Shown one piece after another: positions 9,332 through 17,421 of a DNA stretch of 64,000 nt. Each line of letters starts with the position of its first letter. Positions within the stretch are counted from its first letter, which is position 1. The translations under genes and the position numbers were made by a program. The stretch is from Deltaproteobacteria bacterium (GTDB taxonomy: Bacteria > Myxococcota_A > UBA796 > UBA2385), in contig JAEUKK010000190.1 of the NCBI GenBank assembly GCA_016792625.1, positions 1-64,000 on the forward strand. The letters are read 5' to 3'. The notes under the pieces are model-generated. The model saw only the letters and a program-made list of their open reading frames with translations. It did no database searches and had not been told where the DNA came from.

Positions 9332-11317
9332 TCAGCCGACCAGCTCGCCGTGCCCGCGCGTGATGCGCACCGGGATGACCTCTTTGCTCACGCCGGGGTC
9401 GTCGCCGAGGCCAAAGTGCACGTGGGCCTGGGTGGCGAAGCGCAGCAGGACTTGGAAGAGCGTCACCCGCACGCGCTCGATGAGAGAGCCGTCGCCGTTG
9501 ATGATCTGCTCGTAGCCCATGACCATGGTCCACCGGCTCTGGTGCAGGCGGATGGTGCGGGTGCTGCGCAGCTCGGCCAGGGCCGCGCGGACGTCGGGGG
9601 TCTCCATGTAGCCGACGTGCATACGCACAGCGACGACGTTTTGCTCAAAGGCGCTCACCTCGAAGCGGGGCCCCTGGTAGTAGGGCACCTCGTCTTCGTA
9701 GGCCACGGCGAAGACCGTGATGTGCTTGGGCAGCGCGCCGTAGCGCTTGAGGAAGCCCGCGAGCACGAGGGGGCAGCGGTCTTGGGCCAGCGAGACCCGC
9801 TGCGAGCTGAGGAAGACCATCGCGCGGGGCAGCTCGGGCACCCGGCCCTTGGCCTCGATGAGCTCGCCGATGGTCGGGCGCTCGGCGCGCGAGAAGGCCT
9901 CGCCGATCGCCCGCCGGCCGTCGCGCCAGGTGACCATCATGATGAACAGCGCGCCGCCGATGAGCAGGGGCACGTAGCCGCCGTGCATGAGCTTCGCGAC
10001 GTTGCTGAGGAAGTAGGCCAGATCGATGAGGCCGAAGGTCGAGAAGACCGCCGCGGCGAGCAGCGGGCGCCAGCCCCATATCCGCGTCGCGATGAAGTAC
10101 ATGGCCACCGAGGTCGTGGCCATCACCCCGGTGACCGCGAGGCCGTAGGCGCCGGCCAGCTCAGACGCGGTGCGGAACTCGACGACCAGCAGGCAGCAGC
10201 CCGCCCAGAGCGCGGCGTTGATCGCGGGCAAGAAGATCTGCCCCTCGACGTCGCGGCTGGTGTGCACGATGGTGACCCGCGGGAAGAGCCCGAGGTTGAT
10301 CGCCGAGCGGGTGAGGCTGAACGCGCCCGAGATCAGCGCTTGGCTGGCCACGATCGTCGCCAGCGTGGCGAGGCCGACCATCGGGTAGAGCAAGCCGCCG
10401 GGCACCATCGAGAAGAAGACGTTGCCCTGCTCGATGGGCTGGCCCGAGAGCAGCAGCGCGCCCTGCCCGAGGTAATTGATGACCAGCGCGGGGTAGACGA
10501 CGACGGCCCAGGCCCAGCGGATGGCCCGGGCCCCGAAGTGGCCGAGGTCGGCGTAGAGCGCCTCGCCGCCGGTGATGCAGAGCACGACCGCGCCGAGGAT
10601 CGACGCGATGGTCGGCAGGGGCGCGCCGACGAGCATGTGCGCGGCGTGGCGCGGGTCGAGCGCGGCCAAGATCTGCGGCGTGGCGATGATCTGGCGAAGG
10701 CCGAGCGCCGCGATCACCGCAAACCACACCAACATCACCACGCCAAAGACCCGGCCCACCCGCTCGGTGCCCACCCGCTGCATCGCGAAGAGCAGCGTCA
10801 GGATCACCAAGGTCAGCGGGACGACCACGCCATCGAGGCTGGGCTCGGCGACCTGCAGGCCCTCAACCGCCGACAGCACCGAGATGGCGGGGGTGAGCAG
10901 CCCCTCGCCGTAGAGCAGGGCGGCGGCGAAGATCAACGCGCTGGTGAGGATCGCCGGCGAGCGGGAGCGCGCGCTCTGCAGCAGGCCCATCAGCGCGAAG
11001 GTGCCGCCCTCGCCGTGGTTGTTCGCCCGCAGCACGAGGCCGGCGTACTTGCCGCAGATGATGAGGGTGAGCGTCCAGACGATGAGGCTGGCGGTGCCGA
11101 GCACCTCGTCGGGGGTGTCGATGCCGCCGTGGCGGCGCACCTCGCTCCAGGTGTAGAGCGGGCTCGTGCCGATGTCGCCGTAGACCACGCCCACCGCGCC
11201 GACCGCGAGGGACCAGAGCGCACCCTTCGGCCCGTGACCGCCGCGGGCCCCCGTCGGAGGGGGCGCGTCGCGGGGCGTCGATGGGGGGTCTTGGGTCGAC
11301 GACCGCAAATCATCCAT
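9332..11317 (-). CDS. kup: Kup-family potassium uptake protein
   Basis: Polytopic inner-membrane K+ transporter, 661 residues against about 620 for E. coli Kup. The family hallmark GVVYGDIGTSPLYT occupies residues 43-56 at the first helix. About a dozen hydrophobic helices follow, then the soluble C-terminal domain. The extra N-terminal 30 residues (Pro/Ser/Thr-rich) account for the added length, and a shorter start cannot be excluded because no good ribosome binding site precedes ATG 11317. It lies 53 bp after the FmdB gene on the same strand, so the two may be cotranscribed. Confidence 0.95.
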   Translation of the reverse strand: MDDLRSSTQDPPSTPRDAPPPTGARGGHGPKGALWSLAVGAVGVVYGDIGTSPLYTWSEVRRHGGIDTPDEVLGTASLIVWTLTLIICGKYAGLVLRANNHGEGGTFALMGLLQSARSRSPAILTSALIFAAALLYGEGLLTPAISVLSAVEGLQVAEPSLDGVVVPLTLVILTLLFAMQRVGTERVGRVFGVVMLVWFAVIAALGLRQIIATPQILAALDPRHAAHMLVGAPLPTIASILGAVVLCITGGEALYADLGHFGARAIRWAWAVVVYPALVINYLGQGALLLSGQPIEQGNVFFSMVPGGLLYPMVGLATLATIVASQALISGAFSLTRSAINLGLFPRVTIVHTSRDVEGQIFLPAINAALWAGCCLLVVEFRTASELAGAYGLAVTGVMATTSVAMYFIATRIWGWRPLLAAAVFSTFGLIDLAYFLSNVAKLMHGGYVPLLIGGALFIMMVTWRDGRRAIGEAFSRAERPTIGELIEAKGRVPELPRAMVFLSSQRVSLAQDRCPLVLAGFLKRYGALPKHITVFAVAYEDEVPYYQGPRFEVSAFEQNVVAVRMHVGYMETPDVRAALAELRSTRTIRLHQSRWTMVMGYEQIINGDGSLIERVRVTLFQVLLRFATQAHVHFGLGDDPGVSKEVIPVRITRGHGELVG

Positions 11318-11370
11318 CTGTGGGCCGTAACCAGCGGCCCTGACGCCGCATACGGGCCCAACTGTGGCAT

Positions 11371-11619
11371 TCAGTCGTCAAGCGAACAGGCGCCTGGACC
11401 CCGCGGATCACCGCAGGAGCCGCAGGGGCTCGGCGCAGGCCCGGGGCTCGTGGCGCTCATGCGCGTCAGGGCCTGCGCGCCCGCCGCGACGGCGAAGCCG
11501 CTGACCAAGCGCTGCAGCTCGGCGCCGGAGCAGCGCGGGCAGGTGGGGCGCGCGGCGCCGCGGACCAGCTTCTCAAACCGATGGTCACAGGAGCCGCAGC
11601 GGTACTCGTAGATGGGCAT
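11371..11619 (-). CDS. FmdB-family zinc-ribbon protein
   Basis: Small 82-residue protein starting MPIYEYRC. It has a zinc ribbon with two Cys pairs (CGSC at about 8-11 and CPRC at about 27-30) and the C-terminal CGSCGDPRGPG tail typical of the FmdB/putative regulatory protein family. FmdB was named as a regulator of formamidase genes; in most bacteria the role is unproven and a ribosome or RNA link is possible. GAGG lies about 6 nt upstream of the ATG. It sits between the LysM gene and kup on the same strand. Confidence 0.9.
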   Translation of the reverse strand: MPIYEYRCGSCDHRFEKLVRGAARPTCPRCSGAELQRLVSGFAVAAGAQALTRMSATSPGPAPSPCGSCGDPRGPGACSLDD

Positions 11620-11710
11620 GGCCGCCTCTCACCCGGAGGACCACGGGCCCGCGCCCGCGACAGGCGGCCCGGGCCCGCCGCCGCCGGTGCCCTAACCCAA
11701 GCGGCTTGGC

Positions 11711-12781
11711 CTACTTGGGGATCTTCAACTTCATGCCGACCTGCAGGGACTTGTCACCCTTGAGCTTGTCGGAGTTCGCGGCGCGGATCTTCCCCGCCTT
11801 GCCCGCGTCGCCGTAGTAGCGCGCGGCGAGGCCGCCCAACGTGTCACCCTTGGCGACCACGTGGGTGCCCCCGGGCGCGGCCTTGGCAGCGGCGGCGGGC
11901 TTGGCGGCCGGCTTGGCCGCCGGCTTCGCGGCGGGCTTGGGCGCCGGCTTGGCCGCGGGAGCGGCGGCGGGCTTGGCGACCGGCTTGGCCACGGGCGCGC
12001 CAGGGACGGCCGCGGGCGCGGGGTCGGCGGAGGGGCCGGCGGGCTCCATCGCCGGGGCGGCCGCAGGCGCAGCCACGGGCGGCTCACCACCCGCGGGCAG
12101 CGCGGCGTCGGCGGAGGGGGCCTCAGCGCCGGCGTCAACCCCAGCGGCGTTCGCGGCGGGCGCCGCAGCGGCGAGGGCGCCCGCGGCCTCGGGCGCGGCG
12201 CCGGGACCACGAAAGACCATCGCGGCGAGCAGCAGGGCCGCAGCGGCGCCGGCGATGAGCGCGGTGGCGCTGGACCACAGCTTCACCCGGCGGGAGAGGT
12301 CTTCGGCTTGCTGCTCGAGCATGGCGTTCTCCGCGCGGAGGCGCTTGGCGTCGGCCTTGAGGCTGCGCAGCTCTTTGGACGCGGCGTCAGCGGTGCGGGG
12401 GCGCCCAGCCTCTTGCTCGGCGACCGTGCGCCGCAGCTGGGCCTCAACCTCGTAGCGGACCTCAGGCGGCACCTCGGCGCCCTTGGCCGCCGCGAGGTCG
12501 AGCTGGCTCAGGGCCTCTTGCCACAGGCCGCGGGTCGCCAGGACCTTGCCCAGCAGCAAGGCGGCCTCGCCGTCGCGCGGGTCGAGGGTCAGCAGCATGC
12601 GCAGCCGGTCGGTCGCCGGTGCGAGGCGGCCCGCGGCGATCAGCGCGAGGGCCTCGTCGTAGAGCGAGCCGGGCACGTCGACGCCGGACTCGTGCAGCAC
12701 GCGGGCGATGTGCTCGGTGGCGCCGGGCAGGCCCGCGCCGCGGGGCTGCTCATCAAAAGCGAGGGGAGAGGATGGGGACAT
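11711..12781 (-). CDS. LysM-domain membrane-anchored protein with coiled coil
   Basis: Protein of 356 residues. Order of parts: an N-terminal TPR-like helical region (about 20-120), a short coiled coil rich in Leu/Glu/Lys (about 130-165), one transmembrane helix (about 170-190), a long Ala/Pro/Lys linker with AAKP repeats, and a C-terminal LysM domain (about 305-356, with VAKGDTLGGLA and a final GMKLKIPK). LysM binds peptidoglycan, so the N-terminal part should be cytoplasmic and the LysM periplasmic, possibly linking an inside partner to the wall. ATG 12781 is preferred over ATG 12793 because GAGGG lies about 7 nt ahead of it. Confidence 0.8.
   Translation of the reverse strand: MSPSSPLAFDEQPRGAGLPGATEHIARVLHESGVDVPGSLYDEALALIAAGRLAPATDRLRMLLTLDPRDGEAALLLGKVLATRGLWQEALSQLDLAAAKGAEVPPEVRYEVEAQLRRTVAEQEAGRPRTADAASKELRSLKADAKRLRAENAMLEQQAEDLSRRVKLWSSATALIAGAAAALLLAAMVFRGPGAAPEAAGALAAAAPAANAAGVDAGAEAPSADAALPAGGEPPVAAPAAAPAMEPAGPSADPAPAAVPGAPVAKPVAKPAAAPAAKPAPKPAAKPAAKPAAKPAAAAKAAPGGTHVVAKGDTLGGLAARYYGDAGKAGKIRAANSDKLKGDKSLQVGMKLKIPK
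11880..12000. repeat. Imperfect 12-bp repeat encoding AAKP linker
   Basis: Degenerate 12-bp units encode successive AAKP/APKP/PVAK motifs of the LysM protein linker. Such flexible linkers commonly span the periplasm to reach peptidoglycan. Confidence 0.6.
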
Positions 12782-12948
12782 GGGATCCCTCATGGGTCTG
12801 GCGGCCCGCGGGGAGGCGGGGCAGCCCGGGACGCGGGGGGGAGAGGCGGAGGGCGGGGCCGCCGGGCCCGGGCGGGGCGGCGGCGCGGCCGGGGCTGGCG
12901 GGCGTGAGCCCGCCGGAGCGAGCGCGACGCGCGCCCCGGCGCACGGTT

Positions 12949-12977
12949 GACATAGCAACAGCGTTCCTCGATGTCCA
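12949..12977 (-). promoter_or_regulatory. Weak promoter candidate for the LysM gene
   Basis: Minus-strand TGGACA (12972-12977), 17-bp spacer, TATGTC (12949-12954). The -35 matches 5 of 6 bases and the -10 only 3 of 6. It lies about 170 bp before the LysM start. Confidence 0.3.
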
Positions 12978-13059
12978 CCTCAAGGTTGTGCGCGGGCCAG
13001 TGGAACACCGCCGCGCGCCGCGGGCGACATCCGAGCGCACCACTCCAACAACAACGTCC

Positions 13060-13069
13060 TTGACGTCAA
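13060..13069. promoter_or_regulatory. Palindrome TTGACGTCAA
   Basis: Perfect 10-bp palindrome in the LysM upstream region, about 280 bp before its start. It may be a regulator half-site pair; this is short enough to occur by chance. Confidence 0.3.
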
Positions 13070-13114
13070 TCTGCCCACATCGACGCGGCTTGCAGCGACA
13101 CCTGGCCGCGGCCG

Positions 13115-13156
13115 GCGCGGGGAACGTCCACCCCACCGCCCGAGGGTTCCCCGCGC
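13115..13156 (-). other. 11-bp stem with 20-nt loop
   Basis: Perfect arms GCGCGGGGAAC and GTTCCCCGCGC flank a C-rich loop. There is no T-run on either side, so it is more likely an RNA structure or protein site in the intergenic region than a plain terminator. Confidence 0.45.
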
Positions 13157-13258
13157 GCGCCCCGCGGCGCGGCCCCCCTCGCGCCCCGGGGCCACCGGAG
13201 CTTCAGGCCCACGCGGTGGCGCAGCAGCCGCCGCAGCGGCGCGAGGCCCCAACGCACA

Positions 13259-13282
13259 GCGCCGACCGCAGGGGGTCGGCGC
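13259..13282 (-). terminator. GC hairpin after the OmpA-TSP3 gene
   Basis: Perfect 9-bp arms (GCGCCGACC/GGTCGGCGC) with a 6-nt loop, about 94 nt beyond the OmpA-TSP3 stop on the minus strand. The following bases contain only scattered T, so termination would be of the U-poor type. Confidence 0.4.
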
Positions 13283-13290
13283 GTGGACGA

Positions 13291-13320
13291 GCGGAGGCGA
13301 GCGGAGGCGAGCGGTGGCGG
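13291..13320. repeat. 10-bp tandem repeat, three copies
   Basis: Three adjacent copies of GCGGAGGCGA, the third slightly diverged, in the non-coding region after the OmpA-TSP3 gene. Confidence 0.6.
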
Positions 13321-13375
13321 ACGATGGTGGCCCAGCGGAGAGCGGCCCCGACGCGTGGTGCGCCGGGGCGCCTGC

Positions 13376-14479
13376 TCAGGGGTTGCCGTCGGTGATGTGG
13401 AACTCGACCCGCCGGTTGTTCGCCTTGCCCGAGGTGGTGTTGTTCGTGTCGATCGGGCGCTCGGGCCCGAGGCCGGCCGTGGTCATGCGGCTGCCCGCGA
13501 TGCCGCCGTTCTTGACCAAGTAGTCGAAGACGGCCTTGGCGCGCGCCTCGGACAGCTTCTTGTTGACCGAGGCCGAGCCCTGGCTGTCGGTGTGGCCCTC
13601 GATGCGCACCTTGAGCTTCGGATAGTCCCGCATGACCTGGGCGACCGAGTCGAGGATGCCGTAGCTGTCCTTGAGCAGGATGGCCTTGCCGGTCTGGAAG
13701 TTGACCCGCTTGTCGATCTCGATGCGGTCGGCGGTCACGCGCACGTCCGACGGCTTGACGTCGGGGCAGCCGTCGGTGTCGAGGTACTCGTTCTTGTTCT
13801 CGGGCTCGTCGGGGCACTTGTCGAGGAAGTCGGCCACGCCGTCGCGGTCGCGGTCTTGGCCGGCCTCGGGGCAGCCGTCCTGGTCCTGGTAGCCGTTGTA
13901 GTCCTCGGCCTTGTCGGGGCAGGCGTCGTTGACGTCGAGGATCTTGTCGGCGTCGTTGTCGCGGTCGGGGCAGCCGTCGGCGTCCTCCCAGCCGTCGAGG
14001 TCTTCTTTCTCGGTGGGGCAGGCGTCGACGTCGTCAAAGACGCGGTCGCCGTCGGCATCGACCTCGGGGCAGCCGTCGTCGTCTTTGTAGCCGTTGACCA
14101 CCTCGGCCTTGTCGGGGCAGAGGTCGACGTGGTCTTCTACGCCGTCCTGGTCTTTGTCCTTGGGGCGACAGGCGTCGGCCCGCTGCAGCGCCACGTCGAG
14201 CTGGGCGCGGGCGAGCAGGTAGTGGTGCTCGGCCCGGCGCTGGTCGCCCTGCTTGGCCTCGAGCTTGAACAGCTCGTGCTGCGCGTCGGCGGCGCCAAAC
14301 TCACGCGGGGCGCACTCCATGCCCCACTGGTCGGCCTTGAGCGAGCCGATGTCGCGCTCAAGCTCGGCCTTCATCTCGGGCAAGGGGCGCGGCTTCACGC
14401 AGGCCGCGAGCACCACCGGCAGGGAGAGCACCAGCGGGAGGCCGAGGGCCAGCGCCCGGCGGAGGGTCGGGGCGGTCAT
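13376..14479 (-). CDS. OmpA-family lipoprotein with TSP3 calcium repeats
   Basis: Protein of 367 residues anchored by lipobox LAAC (Cys27). A helical segment of about 100 residues is followed by several thrombospondin type-3 repeats (about 130-245; Asp-rich DxDxDG loops with paired Cys, the pattern DGCPE/DACPT) that should bind Ca2+. The C-terminal OmpA domain (about 250-367) contains the EGHTDSQG and NNRRVEF peptidoglycan-contact motifs. It probably tethers the outer membrane or a surface structure to peptidoglycan, like Pal/OmpA-TSP3 proteins of other proteobacteria. ATG 14479 shares bases with the upstream stop (ATGA), so it is translationally coupled to the DUF4398-type lipoprotein. Confidence 0.92.
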   Translation of the reverse strand: MTAPTLRRALALGLPLVLSLPVVLAACVKPRPLPEMKAELERDIGSLKADQWGMECAPREFGAADAQHELFKLEAKQGDQRRAEHHYLLARAQLDVALQRADACRPKDKDQDGVEDHVDLCPDKAEVVNGYKDDDGCPEVDADGDRVFDDVDACPTEKEDLDGWEDADGCPDRDNDADKILDVNDACPDKAEDYNGYQDQDGCPEAGQDRDRDGVADFLDKCPDEPENKNEYLDTDGCPDVKPSDVRVTADRIEIDKRVNFQTGKAILLKDSYGILDSVAQVMRDYPKLKVRIEGHTDSQGSASVNKKLSEARAKAVFDYLVKNGGIAGSRMTTAGLGPERPIDTNNTTSGKANNRRVEFHITDGNP

Positions 14480-14886
14480 TGGCCGCTCCACGCGCCGCTC
14501 GGAGCGGGGGCAGGCTGGGCCGGCGCGGACTCGCCGTCGCGGTAGCCGGGCGGCGGCGTGAGCAGCTTCTTCGCCCGCTCAGGCAGGACCGTGCCGGGAA
14601 CGACGCCCTTGGCTTGGTTCTGGCGCGCGACCTCGGCCGCTTGGGCCGAGACCGACTCGACCCGCAGCGCGAGCTCTTCGGCGGCGCCATAGTCCGAGGT
14701 GCCCCACTCTTCCCGCGCCTTGACCATGAAGGCCTGGGCCTGCTCCCACTGGTAGGGCGCCCACTTCTGGGCCTCGACCTGGTTGGCCGTGGCGAGCGCC
14801 TGCTCGGCCTTCACCATGTAGACCGTGCTTTTGGTGGCGAGACAGCCGCCCAAGAGCATCGTGAGCGGCAGCAGCGTTCGGGTCAT
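14476..14886 (-). CDS. DUF4398-type lipoprotein
   Basis: Lipoprotein of 136 residues with lipobox LGGC (Cys15). The body is one amphipathic helical array rich in Ala/Glu/Gln (about 25-90) resembling DUF4398, a small TPR-like domain often encoded next to OmpA-domain lipoproteins. The tail is Pro/Ala-rich. ATG 14886 gives a compact signal peptide and has GGAAAG just upstream; the frame continues upstream without meaning. Its stop overlaps the OmpA-TSP3 start by the ATGA arrangement. This implies equimolar synthesis and probably a joint role in the outer membrane or periplasm. Confidence 0.8.
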   Translation of the reverse strand: MTRTLLPLTMLLGGCLATKSTVYMVKAEQALATANQVEAQKWAPYQWEQAQAFMVKAREEWGTSDYGAAEELALRVESVSAQAAEVARQNQAKGVVPGTVLPERAKKLLTPPPGYRDGESAPAQPAPAPSGAWSGQ

Positions 14887-15142
14887 CGGGGGCTTTCCGG
14901 CGGCTGGCCGGCGCGCGGGCGAGGCCCGGCGCGGCGAGGGAGGGGGCGCAGCCGCGGGTGTGCTCGGGCGAACCCGCGGGCTGGGAAGGGGGCGGTCTAG
15001 CCAGCGCCCGGGGGCGCCGCCAGCACCCGCATGAACCCACGGGGCGGCGCCCCTTGTCAAGCTGGCCGCGCCCGCCCGCGCCCCGCGGCGGAGATCCGGC
15101 GCCGACCCGGACGCCGCCGGCGCCGATCTGGCCGCGACCAGA

Positions 15143-17365
15143 TCAAGGAGCGGCCTCGCCCGCGGGCGCGGCGCTCGGGGCGGGCGGCGCGGCGCCCTGG
15201 GCGGCCTCCGGCGCGGCAGCCGGAGGAGCGGCGCCCGCCGCCGCAGCCCCCGCAGCGGCAGGGGGAGCCTCGGCGCCACCCTCAGCGGGAGCAGCCTCAG
15301 CGGCGTGCTTCTCACGCCAAGCAGCCAGATCGTAGACCGACATGAAGTAGCGGCGGGGCAGCTCGGGCACGGGGAGCTGGACCTCCTGCGCCGCCCAGGG
15401 GATCCAGGCCGGCCCCTTGGGGAACTGCAGGTCGCGGCCCGGCCAAGTGAAGGACTCCTGCTCCACGATCTCGATGGGCTCGATGCCCAGGCGCTCGGTC
15501 AGCTTGCGCACCGCGTCGCGGTAGAGCGCCGCCCCCTCCTGGCTGCGCACCAAGAAGTAGCCGCGCTCGTGCACCAACAACCAGCGGTAATCACCGTGGT
15601 TGATGGCCTTCTCGAGCTGCTCATCACTAAATCCAGCGAGGTCAGCGGTCGCCGGGTCGCGCCCGATGTCGAGCAGCGCCTTCTCCACCGGGTCGCGGCC
15701 CTGGGCCTGCTTGGCCATCCACCGCAGGCGTTTGGCGCGGTCGCCGCCGCCCGCCTTACGAAACTCGGGCGGGATGGCCGCCGGCGTCGCCCACGAGCGG
15801 TAGATCTTGCGCTGGTGGACCATCTGGTAGGCGTAGAGCAGGTCTTGCTGCTGCTCAAGGGGCAGCTCGATAATGCCCTCCCAGCCGTTGGGGTCGAGCG
15901 AGCGGTACCACTCGGGCACCCGCATCGCGCTCACCCGGCTGATCAGGCGCCAGTCGGTCGGCGCCTTGGCCCCGCGGGCGATGGGCCCCTTATCAAAACG
16001 ATAGAAGGGCTGCACCAGGATGGCCGCCGCACAGAGCAGGCCGGCGAGGCGCTGCCGCCACACGCCGTGGATCGCGCCCAGCGAGCCCGCGAGCAGGGCC
16101 ACCGAGGCGACCACAACCAAGCTGCCCATGCGGTAGGGGGCGAACATGCGCGACATGCCAGGGATGAACTGGAACATCCACGCATAGGGCAGACGCACCA
16201 CATAGTCGCCCAGCATGATCACGTCAGAGTTGTCTTTGAGGCTGCCGATCTTGAGGAAGGGGCCGAGCGTGCCCAGGTAAAAGAGGAACCAGACCGCGAG
16301 CCAAGCCCGCTGCCGCCGCCGGGCGATGGCGGGGAGCACACCAAAGAGGAAAGCAACGGCGGGGAGGGCCATCACGCCGTGACCCAGGTTGACCACATAG
16401 TCCGCCGGCCAGGAGGAGCCGATCGTCCGGTTGATCGAGCTGAGCACGTTCTCGGCGTAGTTGCTCGGCCGGAGCGGCGCGGCGGCGATGGTGTCGTAAG
16501 CCGGAAACTTGAGGAAGAAGGTCAGCTCGGGCAGGCTCGGCCCGCCAATGCTCGAGCCACCCTCGGCCCGGGGCGCGAGGTAAGGCGCGACGAAGTAGAG
16601 CGAGCCCATCGCGGCGATCGCCGCGGCGGGCAAGGTCCAGCGCAGGGTGCGGCCCAGGTGGGGCCGGTCGCGCACCGCCCACATCAACATCACGAGCACG
16701 CTGTACATCACACAAAATAGGCCGTAGAACCAATAGAACGAGGCGATGAGCACGAAGAGGCCGCCCACCACCAGGCCATCCAGCGCGCGGGCGGTGCGCC
16801 AAGCCCGCTGCAGCGCGATGGGGTACAGCAGCAGCCACCAGAGCAGAACCTGCCGCAGGCCGGTGTTGTTGACGTCCAGCACGACGACGGGGTTGATGAT
16901 CGCGAGGCAGCCCGCGGCGAGGCTGATGATGCGGCTCGTGGTGACGGTGCGCGCCAACGCATAGGCGCAGACGCCGTTCCCGATGAGGATGAGCAGCACC
17001 TTCAGGTTATGGTGCGCCGGGAAGCCGAAGAGCTGGTCGAGCGGGTAGCTGAGCAGCACGATGTCGAGGATATTGCCCGTCTCTGGGTAGCGGCCCAGCG
17101 AGACCAGCACGTTGAGGCGGTCGAGCAGGCCGAGCTCTGAGCCGGCGAGCACCTCAATCTCTTGAAAATGCCACCACTGACGCCACAGCCAGCCGCCGAG
17201 CTCACCGCCGCCGACCAGCACCTCGCTGGGGTGCAGCACCACCGGCCAGGTCACCGCGCTGGCCACGAGCAAGTAGAAGGCGGTCGCCAGCAGCACCTCG
17301 AGCAGGCCGAGGCGCAGCCGGTACCAGTCGACGCTCACCCACCACTCTTGTAGGGCCAAGAACAT
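15143..17365 (-). CDS. Polytopic membrane protein, GT-C/YfhO-like
   Basis: Large inner-membrane protein of 740 residues. There are about 11-12 hydrophobic helices in the first 450 residues, then a soluble domain, and a very Ala/Pro-rich tail (last 60 residues). An acidic periplasmic loop follows the first helix, and the overall plan resembles GT-C-type glycosyltransferases or YfhO-like proteins, but I see no decisive motif. It might act on lipid-linked sugars. The ATG at 17365 lies only 56 bp after the VWA lipoprotein gene on the same strand, so they could be cotranscribed. Confidence 0.7.
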   Translation of the reverse strand: MFLALQEWWVSVDWYRLRLGLLEVLLATAFYLLVASAVTWPVVLHPSEVLVGGGELGGWLWRQWWHFQEIEVLAGSELGLLDRLNVLVSLGRYPETGNILDIVLLSYPLDQLFGFPAHHNLKVLLILIGNGVCAYALARTVTTSRIISLAAGCLAIINPVVVLDVNNTGLRQVLLWWLLLYPIALQRAWRTARALDGLVVGGLFVLIASFYWFYGLFCVMYSVLVMLMWAVRDRPHLGRTLRWTLPAAAIAAMGSLYFVAPYLAPRAEGGSSIGGPSLPELTFFLKFPAYDTIAAAPLRPSNYAENVLSSINRTIGSSWPADYVVNLGHGVMALPAVAFLFGVLPAIARRRQRAWLAVWFLFYLGTLGPFLKIGSLKDNSDVIMLGDYVVRLPYAWMFQFIPGMSRMFAPYRMGSLVVVASVALLAGSLGAIHGVWRQRLAGLLCAAAILVQPFYRFDKGPIARGAKAPTDWRLISRVSAMRVPEWYRSLDPNGWEGIIELPLEQQQDLLYAYQMVHQRKIYRSWATPAAIPPEFRKAGGGDRAKRLRWMAKQAQGRDPVEKALLDIGRDPATADLAGFSDEQLEKAINHGDYRWLLVHERGYFLVRSQEGAALYRDAVRKLTERLGIEPIEIVEQESFTWPGRDLQFPKGPAWIPWAAQEVQLPVPELPRRYFMSVYDLAAWREKHAAEAAPAEGGAEAPPAAAGAAAAGAAPPAAAPEAAQGAAPPAPSAAPAGEAAP

Positions 17366-17421
17366 GGGCGCAGCCTAGCACAGTCGGGCCCCGCCGCGGC
17401 GCAGGCCCGCCCAAGGCAAGC

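Larger units (their letters stand above)
12794..13375. other. 582-bp intergenic region between OmpA-TSP3 and LysM genes
   Basis: No supportable gene. Going along the minus strand from the OmpA-TSP3 stop it holds three 10-bp tandem repeats (13291-13320), a 9-bp hairpin (13259-13282), an 11-bp hairpin with a 20-nt loop (13115-13156), the palindrome TTGACGTCAA (13060-13069) and a weak promoter match (12949-12977). It probably contains the end of one transcription unit and the control region of the LysM-FmdB-kup group. Confidence 0.5.

Noticed and set aside
12947..12975. Consensus TTGACA on the plus strand
   Set aside because: No -10 match at 16-18 bp and no plus-strand gene follows.
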